This document shows, in pieces, positions 37,243-44,857 of a stretch of DNA of 64,000 bases (position 1 is its first letter; every line of letters begins with the position of its first letter). Made by a program: the position numbers and the translations under genes. A model generated the notes under the pieces. The model had not been told where the DNA came from. It did no database searches and was given only the letters and a program-made list of their open reading frames with translations. Origin of the DNA: Caulobacter sp. 17J80-11 (GTDB lineage: Bacteria > Pseudomonadota > Alphaproteobacteria > Caulobacterales > Caulobacteraceae); the NCBI RefSeq assembly GCF_014349105.1, contig NZ_JACSJI010000019.1, forward strand, positions 1-64,000, given 5' to 3'.

Positions 37243-37348
37243 GGGGCCGCTCCGTCCAGTCATACCGGCCCTACCCACCCAAATCCCGCCGCAAAGCCCG
37301 AGTTTTCAACAGACTGGGGACAATTCGGTGGATCGATCGCAGCGTCAC

Positions 37349-37364
37349 TGTTTCACGTGAAACA
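37349..37364. other. parS: parS centromere site 1
   Basis: TGTTTCACGTGAAACA is a perfect match to the 16-base bacterial parS consensus, a full palindrome. ParB, encoded 6 kb away in this window, loads here and spreads. It lies in the non-coding gap before the dienelactone hydrolase gene, about 4.5 kb from the proposed origin. Confidence 0.95.
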
Positions 37365-37387
37365 CCGACGGTCGGACCGGGCGCTAC

Positions 37388-38089
37388 TCACTTCAGGTGC
37401 TTGGCCAAGAAGTCCGCGGTCCGGCCGTTGGCGACCGCCGCGTCCTCGGCGTGGAAGTTCTGGCCGCCGGTGCGGGTGAAGGCGTGGTCGCGGCCGGGAT
37501 AGCTGAAGATGGTCACGCAGGGATGGTTCTTGAGCGCGCCGATGATCCGCGCCTGGGCGTCCTTGGGGACGAAGCCGTCTTCCTCAGCGATGTGCATCAG
37601 CAGCGGATGGGCCAGCTTCTCGGCCTCCCCCAGGTGGTTCTCGATCCCCACGCCGTAGTAGGCGACCGTGGCGTCGCTGTCGGTGCGCGCCGCGGTCAGG
37701 AAGGCGAGCAGGCCGCCCAGGCAGTAGCCGACCGCGCCCACCTTCCCGTTGCAGTCCGGCAGGGCGCGAACCTGGGCGATGGTCGCGGCGATGTCCTCCA
37801 CGCCCTTGTCGACGTCGAAGGCGTTGTAGAGGGCGAAGGCCTTCTTCCACTCCGCTTCGGAGTGGTCGGTGATGTCGATCCCGGGCTCGATCCGCCAGAA
37901 CAGGTCCGGACAGACGGCCAGATAGCCCTGCGAGGCGAGGCGCTCGCACACCCCGCGCATGACGGCGTTGACGCCGAAGATTTCCTGGATCACCACCACG
38001 GCGGGCCAGGGCCCCTGCCCGTCCGGGCGGGCCACGTAGGCGGAGAAGGATCCGTCGGGCGTGGTCAGGGTCATGCGGTCGGCGGCCAT
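37388..38089 (-). CDS. Dienelactone hydrolase family protein
   Basis: The 233-residue alpha/beta hydrolase has the nucleophile Cys in VGAVGYCLGGLLAFLTAA (GxCxGG), Asp in HIAEEDGFVPKDA and His in FSYPGRDHAFTRTG, the dienelactone hydrolase triad. The early Glu segment VVVIQEIFGVNAVMR is also typical. Family members cleave dienelactones in aromatic degradation, but many are of unknown substrate. The ATG at 38089 has AAAGGA upstream; the frame upstream of it is shadow. It is the only minus-strand gene between hemE and parB. Confidence 0.9.
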   Translation of the reverse strand: MAADRMTLTTPDGSFSAYVARPDGQGPWPAVVVIQEIFGVNAVMRGVCERLASQGYLAVCPDLFWRIEPGIDITDHSEAEWKKAFALYNAFDVDKGVEDIAATIAQVRALPDCNGKVGAVGYCLGGLLAFLTAARTDSDATVAYYGVGIENHLGEAEKLAHPLLMHIAEEDGFVPKDAQARIIGALKNHPCVTIFSYPGRDHAFTRTGGQNFHAEDAAVANGRTADFLAKHLK

Positions 38090-38177
38090 GCGTCGTCCTT
38101 TCGGCGTATGCTGGGGAGGATCGGCGTCGGGCGGGAGAGCGCCCGAACACGGGTCGGTAATGGACGAGGCGGGACGG

Positions 38178-38420
38178 ATGAAAGTCAAGATCGAGATCGA
38201 CTGCTCGCCCGAGGAGGCCCGGGCCTTCCTGGGCCTGCCGGACGTGGCTCCGCTAAACGAGTACCTGGTGGCCGAGATGCAGCGCCGCATGGACGAGAAC
38301 ATGCACCGGCTGCAGCCCGAGGAGCTGATGAAGACCTGGACCAGCTACGGCCTGCAGGCGCAGGAGCAGTTCCGCAGGATGATGACCGCCGCCGCCACGG
38401 GCTCCACCGACAAGCTGTGA
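38178..38420 (+). CDS. DUF6489-like small protein upstream of mnmE
   Basis: The ATG at 38178, with GAGGCGGGA upstream, gives an 80-residue protein opening [20 protein letters not shown], then [20 protein letters not shown] and [20 protein letters not shown]. This matches the DUF6489 type common in Caulobacterales and related orders, of unknown function. An in-frame ATG six codons earlier is possible. It ends 10 bases before mnmE, so the two are cotranscribed. Confidence 0.75.
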   Translation: MKVKIEIDCSPEEARAFLGLPDVAPLNEYLVAEMQRRMDENMHRLQPEELMKTWTSYGLQAQEQFRRMMTAAATGSTDKL

Positions 38421-38430
38421 CCGACCACCA

Positions 38431-39774
38431 GTGACCGACACCGTTTTCGCCCTCGCCACCGCCCCGGGTCGGGCGGCGGTCGCCGTCGTGCGCCTGTCCG
38501 GCCCGGCCACCGATCGCGCCCTGAAGGTGCTGGCCGGCGCCCTGCCCGCCCCGCGCCGCGCTTCGCTGCGCACGCTTCGAGGCCCCGACGGCGCGCGCCT
38601 CGACGACGCCCTGGTGCTCTGGTTCCCGGGGCCGGGCAGCTACACCGGGGAAGATTCCGCCGAGCTGCACCTGCACGGTGGGCGCGCCGTGGTCGAGGCG
38701 GTGTCGCACGTGCTGGGGACGCTGGGCGTGCGTCCGGCCGAGGCTGGCGAGTTCACCCGGCGCGCCTTCCAGAACGGCAAGCTGGACCTGACCCAGGCCG
38801 AGGCCGTCGCCGACCTGGTCGACGCCGAGACCGAGGCCCAGCGCCGCCAGGCGCTCGACCAGCTCGACGGGGCCTTGGGCCGGCGCTACGAGGCGTGGCG
38901 GCTGTCCATCGTGGAAACCCTGGCCCTGCTCGAGGCCGAGATCGACTTCCCGGACGAGGACCTGCCCGGCGGCCTCGCCTCGCGCACCGTCCCCCGCATC
39001 GACGCTCTGATCCGCGAGCTCGACGCCGCCCTGGCCGACGCCGCCCGCGGCGAGCGCGTGCGCGACGGCTACCGCATCGCCCTGATCGGCGCGCCGAATG
39101 CCGGTAAATCCAGCCTTTTCAATCGGTTGGTCCGGCGCGAAGCGGCCATCGTCACCCCCATCGCCGGCACCACGCGCGACGTGCTGGAGGCCGGCTTCGA
39201 CCTGGCCGGCTTCAAGACCCTGCTCGCCGACACCGCCGGCGTGCGCGCGACCGAGGACCTGGTCGAGTTCGAGGGTGTACGCCGGGCCCGGGCCTGGGCC
39301 GATACCGCGGCGCTTCGTTTGTGGGTGATCGACCCGGCCGCCCCGGGCGAGCTGTGGCGCGAGGGCGCCGAGCTGATCCGCGACGGCGACCTGGCCCTGC
39401 TGTCCAAGGCCGACCTCGGCGGCGTGCCGGATCCGGGCGTGCTCGCGGCGATCGCCGAGCGCGGGGCGGAGCTGTTGCACGTGAGCGCCGACACCGGCGA
39501 GGGCCTGGACGCGCTCGAGGCCGCGCTGGCCGCCCGCGTCGCCGACGCCTTGTCGGGGGCCGATTTCCCGGCCGTCACCCGTGAACGCCACCGCGCGCGC
39601 CTGACCGAGGCACGCACCCATCTGGACCGCGCGCGCCTGGCGCTGGGCCTCGGGCCGGAGCTGGCCGCTGAGGACGTGCGCCTCGCCGCCCGAGCGCTCG
39701 CCCGCGTCGCCGGCCGGGTCGACGCGGAAGACGTGCTCGACGTGGTGTTCGCCAGCTTCTGCATCGGCAAGTGA
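38431..39774 (+). CDS. mnmE: tRNA modification GTPase MnmE
   Basis: MnmE with MnmG installs carboxymethylaminomethyl groups on wobble uridines. The 447-residue product has the N-terminal folate-binding domain ([20 protein letters not shown]), a central G domain ([25 protein letters not shown]) and the C-terminal ending FCIGK with the conserved Cys. The start is a GTG at 38431. MnmG is the next gene, separated by a 290-base gap holding a REP pair and parS site 2. Confidence 0.96.
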   Translation: MTDTVFALATAPGRAAVAVVRLSGPATDRALKVLAGALPAPRRASLRTLRGPDGARLDDALVLWFPGPGSYTGEDSAELHLHGGRAVVEAVSHVLGTLGVRPAEAGEFTRRAFQNGKLDLTQAEAVADLVDAETEAQRRQALDQLDGALGRRYEAWRLSIVETLALLEAEIDFPDEDLPGGLASRTVPRIDALIRELDAALADAARGERVRDGYRIALIGAPNAGKSSLFNRLVRREAAIVTPIAGTTRDVLEAGFDLAGFKTLLADTAGVRATEDLVEFEGVRRARAWADTAALRLWVIDPAAPGELWREGAELIRDGDLALLSKADLGGVPDPGVLAAIAERGAELLHVSADTGEGLDALEAALAARVADALSGADFPAVTRERHRARLTEARTHLDRARLALGLGPELAAEDVRLAARALARVAGRVDAEDVLDVVFASFCIGK

Positions 39775-39819
39775 GGCCCCTCCCCCGTTCAGCTGCGCTT
39801 CACAGGGAGGAGAGAGCCG

Positions 39820-39903
39820 CCCTCGTCCTTCGACAGGCTCAGGATGAGGGCTACTGCGCGGCTCACCCGAAATCCTCACCCTGAGCCTGTCGAAGGGCGA
39901 GGA
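39820..39903. repeat. REP-like inverted repeat pair, copy C
   Basis: Units at 39820-39850 and 39873-39903 (CCTCGTCCTTCGACAGGCTC... and CCTCACCCTGAGCCTGTCGA...) lie head to head between mnmE and parS site 2. They are the best-preserved pair of the three. Confidence 0.85.
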
Positions 39904-39923
39904 TTTCGCCTCTCTCACGGCCG

Positions 39924-39939
39924 TGTTTCACGTGAAACA
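39924..39939. other. parS: parS centromere site 2
   Basis: A second perfect TGTTTCACGTGAAACA lies in the mnmE-mnmG gap, 2.6 kb from the first and 20 bases from a REP-like repeat. It is about 7 kb from the proposed origin and 2.6 kb from parA. Confidence 0.95.
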
Positions 39940-39994
39940 GCCCCGCTGCGTCCCTCTTAACCACCCCCGCGGGTGGCCGGACCCGCGCCGCCTT

Positions 39995-40002
39995 GCTATA
40001 TA
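39995..40002 (+). promoter_or_regulatory. Probable -10 element of mnmG
   Basis: GCTATATA matches the Caulobacter -10 consensus GCTANAWC at 7 of 8 positions. It is 64 bases before the mnmG start and directly upstream of the leader hairpin. Confidence 0.5.
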
Positions 40003-40025
40003 GAGACCCAAGAGAGCCTGAAGCC

Positions 40026-40050
40026 CGCCCCCGCCCGTCGGGGGCGTTTT
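40026..40050 (+). terminator. Attenuator-like hairpin in the mnmG leader
   Basis: Perfect arms CGCCCCC / GGGGGCG around a 7-base loop are followed by TTTTCG. It lies between the -10 element and the TTG start (16 bases downstream), so it would act on mnmG itself, not on an upstream gene. The T run is only four long, so efficiency is uncertain. Confidence 0.6.
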
Positions 40051-40065
40051 CGTCCGGAGCGTGAG

Positions 40066-41940
40066 TTGGCGTCGTCCTGGGATGTGATCGTGATCGGCGG
40101 CGGCCACGCCGGCTGCGAGGCGGCCGCGGCGGCGGCGCGCACGGGCGCGCGCACCCTGCTGCTGACCCACAAGATCGAGACCCTGGGCGAGATGTCGTGC
40201 AACCCGGCCATCGGGGGCCTCGGCAAGGGCCACCTGGTGCGCGAGATCGACGCCCTGGACGGCCTGATGGGCCGGCTGGCCGACGTCTCCGGCATCCAGT
40301 TCCGCCTGCTGAACCGTTCCAAGGGCCCGGCCGTGCGCGGCCCGCGCGCCCAGATCGACCGCCGGCTCTATCGCGAGGCCATGCAGGCCGAGATCCTCGA
40401 CTATCCCGGCCTGGAGGTCCGCGCCGAGGCGGTGGAGGACCTGCTGGTCGAGGGCGGCGTGGTGGCCGGCGCCGTGGGCGCCGCGGGCGACGTCTACCGC
40501 GCCCCTCGGGTCGTGCTGACCACGGGCACCTTCCTGAAGGGCGTCATCCACCGCGGCGAAGAGCGCATCGCGGCCGGCCGCGTGGGCGACCAGCCGTCGA
40601 TCGGCCTGTCCGACCGGCTCTATGCCCTGGGCCTGCAGATGGGCCGGCTCAAGACCGGCACGCCGGCGCGCCTGATCGGCTCGACCATCGCCTGGGACCG
40701 GCTGGAGATGCAGGACGCCGACGCCGAGCCGGTGCCCTTCTCCTTCCTGACCGACGCCATCCGCGTGCCGCAGATCGCCTGCGGCATCACCTACACCACC
40801 GAAGAGACGCACCGGATCATCGCCGAGCGCCTGGGCGAGAGCGCCGTCTACGGCGGCAAGCTGTCGGGCCGCGGCCCGCGCTACTGCCCCTCGATCGAGG
40901 ACAAGGTGGTGCGCTTCGCCGACAAGACCTCGCACCAGATCTTCCTGGAGCCCGAGGGCCTGGACGACGACACCGTCTATCCGAACGGCATCTCCACCTC
41001 GGTCTCGGCCGAGACCCAGGACGCCTTCCTGCGCACCATCCCGGGCCTCGAACAGGTCCAGGTGCGCCGCTACGGCTACGCCATCGAATACGACTACGTC
41101 GACCCGCGCGAACTGGACCCGACCCTGCAGGTCAAGCGCCTGCCGGGCCTGTACCTGGCCGGCCAGATCAATGGCACGACCGGCTACGAGGAGGCCGGGG
41201 CGCAAGGCCTGGTCGCCGGCATGAACGCGGCCCTCGCCGCCGCCGGCTCCGAGCCCGCCACCTTCGCCCGCGACGAGGCCTATCTCGGGGTGATGATCGA
41301 CGACCTGGTCACACGTGGTGTGACCGAGCCATACCGCATGTTCACCAGCCGGGCCGAGTTCCGGCTGAGCCTGCGCGCCGACAACGCTGATCAACGGTTG
41401 ACCGCCCGCGGCGTCGAGCTCGGCGTGGTCAAGTCGGCGCGCGCGCAAGCCTATGCCCAGAAGGCGAAAGCGCTGATCGAGGCCCGCCAGCAGGCCCGGA
41501 CCTGGATGTTGACGCCCAAGGAAGCCGCCGGCGTCGGCCTCAACGTCAACGCCGACGGCCAGCGTCGCAGCTTGCTTCAGCTGCTCGCCTATCCCGGCGC
41601 CTCGCTTGAGCGCTTCGCGGCCGTCTGGCCGGAGATTTCGGGCTGGTCGCGCGAGGTGGCCGAGCAGGTGGAGATCGACGCCGCCTACGCCGGCTATCTC
41701 GACCGCCAGGCCGCCGACGCCGAAGCCTTCCGCAAGGAAGAAGAGCTGCGCCTGCCGGCCGACCTCGACTACCGCGCCGTCGGCGGCCTCTCGCACGAGT
41801 GCCGCGAGAAGCTCCACGCCGTGCGTCCCCTCACCCTCGGCCAGGCCGCGCGCATCGAGGGCGTCACGCCCGGCGCCCTGACCGCCCTTCTCGCTCACGT
41901 CCGCAAGCATGACCGCAAGTCCGGCGACGCCGCGGCCTGA
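40066..41940 (+). CDS. mnmG: tRNA uridine modification enzyme MnmG (GidA)
   Basis: MnmG is the FAD-dependent partner of MnmE. The 624-residue product opens with the FAD fold [20 protein letters not shown], has [31 protein letters not shown] and [20 protein letters not shown], all diagnostic. The C-terminal domain ends in the helical GidA-associated region. I place the start at a TTG at 40066 with GGAG seven bases upstream; an ORF start at 39973 would include the leader hairpin and is unlikely. It overlaps rsmG by 32 bases. Confidence 0.95.
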   Translation: MASSWDVIVIGGGHAGCEAAAAAARTGARTLLLTHKIETLGEMSCNPAIGGLGKGHLVREIDALDGLMGRLADVSGIQFRLLNRSKGPAVRGPRAQIDRRLYREAMQAEILDYPGLEVRAEAVEDLLVEGGVVAGAVGAAGDVYRAPRVVLTTGTFLKGVIHRGEERIAAGRVGDQPSIGLSDRLYALGLQMGRLKTGTPARLIGSTIAWDRLEMQDADAEPVPFSFLTDAIRVPQIACGITYTTEETHRIIAERLGESAVYGGKLSGRGPRYCPSIEDKVVRFADKTSHQIFLEPEGLDDDTVYPNGISTSVSAETQDAFLRTIPGLEQVQVRRYGYAIEYDYVDPRELDPTLQVKRLPGLYLAGQINGTTGYEEAGAQGLVAGMNAALAAAGSEPATFARDEAYLGVMIDDLVTRGVTEPYRMFTSRAEFRLSLRADNADQRLTARGVELGVVKSARAQAYAQKAKALIEARQQARTWMLTPKEAAGVGLNVNADGQRRSLLQLLAYPGASLERFAAVWPEISGWSREVAEQVEIDAAYAGYLDRQAADAEAFRKEEELRLPADLDYRAVGGLSHECREKLHAVRPLTLGQAARIEGVTPGALTALLAHVRKHDRKSGDAAA

Positions 41941-42571
41941 GCCGGCGCCCCTCACCCTGGAAGACTTCGCGCGGGCCGTGGGGCCACGTGCGACGCCCGC
42001 GCGCCTGGCCGATCTCGACCGCTTTCGCATGATGGTGACCGAGAAGAACGAGGTGATGAACCTGGTCGGCCCGGCCACCGTCGCGCACTTCTGGTCCCGC
42101 CACGCGCTGGACTCCGCTCAGCTGCTGGCCCTGGCCCCCGACGCGCGCGTGTGGGCCGATCTCGGGGCCGGCGCGGGCTTCCCCGGCGTGGTGCTGGCCA
42201 TCCTGCTCAAGGGCGAGCCCGGCGCGCGCGTGCATCTTGTGGACAGTTTGGCCAAGCGCTGCCGCTTCCTCGACGAGGTGGTGGAGGCCCTGGGCCTTCC
42301 GGCCACGGTGCACTGCGCCCGCGCCGAAGCCTTGAATCTCAAGGCCGACGTGGTCACCGCCCGGGCCATGGCCCCGATGGCCAAGCTGCTCGGCTTCGCC
42401 CTTCCCTACTTCCGAAACGGCGCCCAGGGCCTGTTTTTGAAGGGGGAAAACGTGGCCGCCGAATTGAACGAAGCCAGGAAATCGTGGAGCTTCGACGACG
42501 AGCTCCTTTCCTCCCTCAGCGATCCACGCGGCCGCGTGGTCCGCATCCGGAGACTGTCCCGTGCGAAATGA
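41909..42571 (+). CDS. rsmG: 16S rRNA (guanine527-N7)-methyltransferase RsmG (GidB)
   Basis: RsmG methylates G527 of 16S rRNA; loss gives low-level streptomycin resistance elsewhere. The 220-residue product has the SAM site [20 protein letters not shown] and the helical N-terminus with [19 protein letters not shown]. The ATG at 41909 overlaps mnmG. parA starts inside its last codons. The order mnmG-rsmG-parA-parB is classic for origin-proximal regions. Confidence 0.95.
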   Translation: MTASPATPRPEPAPLTLEDFARAVGPRATPARLADLDRFRMMVTEKNEVMNLVGPATVAHFWSRHALDSAQLLALAPDARVWADLGAGAGFPGVVLAILLKGEPGARVHLVDSLAKRCRFLDEVVEALGLPATVHCARAEALNLKADVVTARAMAPMAKLLGFALPYFRNGAQGLFLKGENVAAELNEARKSWSFDDELLSSLSDPRGRVVRIRRLSRAK

Positions 42572-43394
42572 GACCCGCGCCGCGCCGCGCGTCCTGTCCG
42601 TCTCCAACCAGAAGGGCGGCGTCGGCAAGACCACGACCGCCATCAACCTCGGCACCGCCCTGGCCGCGGTCGGCGAGCGCGTGCTCATCGTCGACATGGA
42701 CCCGCAGGGCAACGCCTCGACGGGCCTGGGCGTGCCCAAGACCGCCCGGCGCACCACCATCTACGACGTGGTGGTCGACGGCGCCCCGATCGCCGAGACC
42801 GCGATCGAGACCTCGGTGCCGGGCCTGTCGATCATCCCGTCGGACGCCGACCTGTCGGGCATCGAGATCGAGCTCAGCCAGGCCGACCGCCGCAGCTTCC
42901 GCCTGCGCGACGCCCTGGAGCAGGTCCGGGAAGACCGGTCACACCCGGGTTTTACCTATGTGTTGATTGATTGCCCGCCGTCGCTCAACCTGTTGACTGT
43001 CAACGCCATGACCGCCGCCGACGCGGTGCTGGTGCCGCTGCAGTGCGAGTTTTTCGCCCTGGAAGGCCTCTCCCAGCTGATGCGCACGGTCGAACTGGTC
43101 CGCGGCAGCCTCAATCCGCGCCTGGAGATCCAGGGCGTGGTGCTGACCATGTATGACCGCCGCAACTCCCTGTCCGCCCAGGTCGCAGCCGACGTCCGGG
43201 CCCACTTCGGGGACAAGGTGTATGACTCGGTCATACCGCGGAACGTGCGGGTCTCGGAGGCGCCGTCCTTCGGCAAGCCGGCCCTGATCTACGACCTGAA
43301 GTGCGCCGGCTCGCAGGCCTACCTGAAGCTGGCCAAGGAGGTGGTCACGCGCGAGCGCAAGCGCCGCGCCGCCGCCGCCCAATCGGCCGCCTGA
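42561..43394 (+). CDS. parA: Chromosome partitioning ATPase ParA
   Basis: ParA forms a DNA-bound gradient that pulls ParB-parS complexes apart. The 277-residue product has the deviant Walker A QKGGVGKTTTAINLG (Lys18 and Lys23), Walker A' (VLIVDMDPQGNASTGLG) and Walker B (YVLIDCPPSLNLL). The GTG at 42561 overlaps the rsmG end by 11 bases. It is followed by parB after 70 bases, and two parS sites lie upstream in the window, so the complete segregation system is here. Confidence 0.97.
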   Translation: MRNETRAAPRVLSVSNQKGGVGKTTTAINLGTALAAVGERVLIVDMDPQGNASTGLGVPKTARRTTIYDVVVDGAPIAETAIETSVPGLSIIPSDADLSGIEIELSQADRRSFRLRDALEQVREDRSHPGFTYVLIDCPPSLNLLTVNAMTAADAVLVPLQCEFFALEGLSQLMRTVELVRGSLNPRLEIQGVVLTMYDRRNSLSAQVAADVRAHFGDKVYDSVIPRNVRVSEAPSFGKPALIYDLKCAGSQAYLKLAKEVVTRERKRRAAAAQSAA

Positions 43395-43464
43395 GTTGGC
43401 CGCCGCCTGATTACGTTTGAGCGCCAGCCGCGCTCTGAGACCAAGAAGACCACCGGAGTACGCC

Positions 43465-44379
43465 ATGTCGGAACGTCAACGAGGCCTGGGCCGCGGCCTG
43501 TCGGCCCTGCTGGGCGAGCAGGCCGCCGAAGCCGTCATGACCGCCGACGAGGCCGCCCAGGCCGCCGCTCCGGCCCGCCCGGGCTCGACCAGCGAGTTCC
43601 CGATCGAGCTGCTGCACCCCAATCCGGACCAGCCGCGCAAGATCTTCACCGAGGCCGAGCTGGAAGAGCTGGGCGCCTCGATCCGCGAAAAGGGCGTGCT
43701 GCAGCCGATCCTGGTGCGCCCCTCCCCGGCCACGCCCGGCGAATACCAGATCGTCGCCGGCGAGCGGCGCTGGCGCGCCTCTTACAAAGCCGGGCTGAAG
43801 ACCGTGCCGGTCATCGTGCGCGACCTCGACGACCTCGAGGTGCTGGAGATCGGCATCGTCGAGAACGTCCAGCGCGCCGACCTCAACCCGATGGAAGAGG
43901 CGCTGTCCTACAAGGCCCTGATGGAGCGGTTCGGCCGCACCCAGGACGCCGTCGCCCAGGTGGTCGGCAAGAGCCGCAGCCACGTCGCCAACACCATGCG
44001 CCTGCTGGCCCTGCCCGAGGCCGTGCGCGACCACGTGCTGGCCGGCCGGCTCTCGGCTGGCCACGCCCGCGCCATCGCCACCGCCCCGGACCCGGCCGCG
44101 CTGGCCGAACGCGTCATCCAGGACGGCCTCTCCGTCCGCCAGGCCGAGGCCCTGTCGCGCGAAGCCGCCGAGCGCCCCCGCCGCGAACCCCGCCCGGGCT
44201 CCAACCCGGCCGCCAAGAGCGCCGACACCGCAGCCCTCGAGAGCGACCTGGCCGACGCGCTGGGCCTCGACGTCGTGCTGGACGACCGCAACGGCAAGGG
44301 CGAGCTGAAGATCCGCTACACCACGCTGGAGCAGCTGGACGACCTGTGCCGCCGGCTGATGCGCGGCGGCGGCGCGTAA
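43465..44379 (+). CDS. parB: Chromosome partitioning CTPase ParB
   Basis: ParB binds parS, uses CTP to slide as a clamp and spreads along the chromosome. The 304-residue product has the ParA-stimulating N-terminus (RGLGRGLSALLGEQ), the CTP-binding domain (HPNPDQPRKIF; VAGERRWRASYKAG, the GERRxRA box; EIGIVENVQRADLNP) and a helix-turn-helix for parS (TQDAVAQVVGKSRSHVANTM). The C-terminal dimer domain ends at 44379. The ATG at 43465 has GGAG eight bases upstream; codons from 43417 are leader. Confidence 0.97.
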   Translation: MSERQRGLGRGLSALLGEQAAEAVMTADEAAQAAAPARPGSTSEFPIELLHPNPDQPRKIFTEAELEELGASIREKGVLQPILVRPSPATPGEYQIVAGERRWRASYKAGLKTVPVIVRDLDDLEVLEIGIVENVQRADLNPMEEALSYKALMERFGRTQDAVAQVVGKSRSHVANTMRLLALPEAVRDHVLAGRLSAGHARAIATAPDPAALAERVIQDGLSVRQAEALSREAAERPRREPRPGSNPAAKSADTAALESDLADALGLDVVLDDRNGKGELKIRYTTLEQLDDLCRRLMRGGGA

Positions 44380-44380
44380 A

Positions 44381-44413
44381 GAACCTCCCGGCCCGCGGCC
44401 CGTTTTCCTGACG
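44381..44413 (+). repeat. Repeated leader segment, copy 1
   Basis: The 33 bases starting GAACCTCCCGGCCCGCGG and ending CTGACGG recur, with changes, at 44601-44634 (GAACCTCCCCGCCCCTGCG ... CTGACGC). Each copy precedes a tiny ORF with a ribosome site. Copy 1 runs into a perfect GACGGC-GAAA-GCCGTC hairpin (44410-44425). Confidence 0.55.
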
Positions 44414-44438
44414 GCGAAAGCCGTCGGAGACCCGTCTG

Positions 44439-44588
44439 GTGAAGCCCGAACGCGACGCCATCAAGCGCGCCGGCCCGGTCGACAAGTCCGGCCAGCCCCG
44501 GCCGCTCCCGCCGCCCATGATGATCTGGGTGATCGTGGCGCTGGGCCTGCTCATGCTGGCCGCCGTCGCCTGGATGGTGTTCGGCTGA
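44439..44588 (+). CDS. Small single-pass membrane protein
   Basis: A GTG at 44439 opens a 49-residue frame: a basic polar N-terminus (KPERDAIKRAGPVDKSGQPR) and one membrane helix (MIWVIVALGLLMLAAVAWMV) ending FG-stop. The upstream GGAG is 11 bases from the GTG, somewhat far. The arrangement is that of a small inner-membrane protein with its N-terminus inside. It follows parB by 59 bases. I do not recognise the family. Confidence 0.55.
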   Translation: MKPERDAIKRAGPVDKSGQPRPLPPPMMIWVIVALGLLMLAAVAWMVFG

Positions 44589-44660
44589 GGCCGCGCCCGC
44601 GAACCTCCCCGCCCCTGCGCCGTTTCTTCTGACGCGCGTCCCGCGCCAGAGGAGCGGCCC

Positions 44661-44840
44661 ATGGACATGGAAGACAAGGTTCGCGACGCGATCCTCTACG
44701 ACCTCACCCGCCAGGCCGAACTGCCCGACGCCCGCCTGAAGGTCGAAAAACGCCCCGAAGGCCACCTCGTGATCAGCGGCGACGTCGACCTGGAGGAGCT
44801 CGCCATGGCCGTGGTCGGCGCGGTGGCCGGGGGGCCGTGA
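44661..44840 (+). CDS. Small soluble hypothetical protein
   Basis: The ATG at 44661 follows GAGGAG (ideal spacing) and gives 59 residues with a helix-strand pattern: MDMEDKVRDAILYDLTRQAE, then LPDARLKVEKRPEGHLVISG and a final helix. There are no Cys residues or membrane segments. It is preceded by the second copy of the repeated leader and ends 18 bases from the stop of the convergent ATPase gene. I do not recognise it. Confidence 0.6.
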   Translation: MDMEDKVRDAILYDLTRQAELPDARLKVEKRPEGHLVISGDVDLEELAMAVVGAVAGGP

Positions 44841-44857
44841 GGGGGCCCGAGGGCCCG

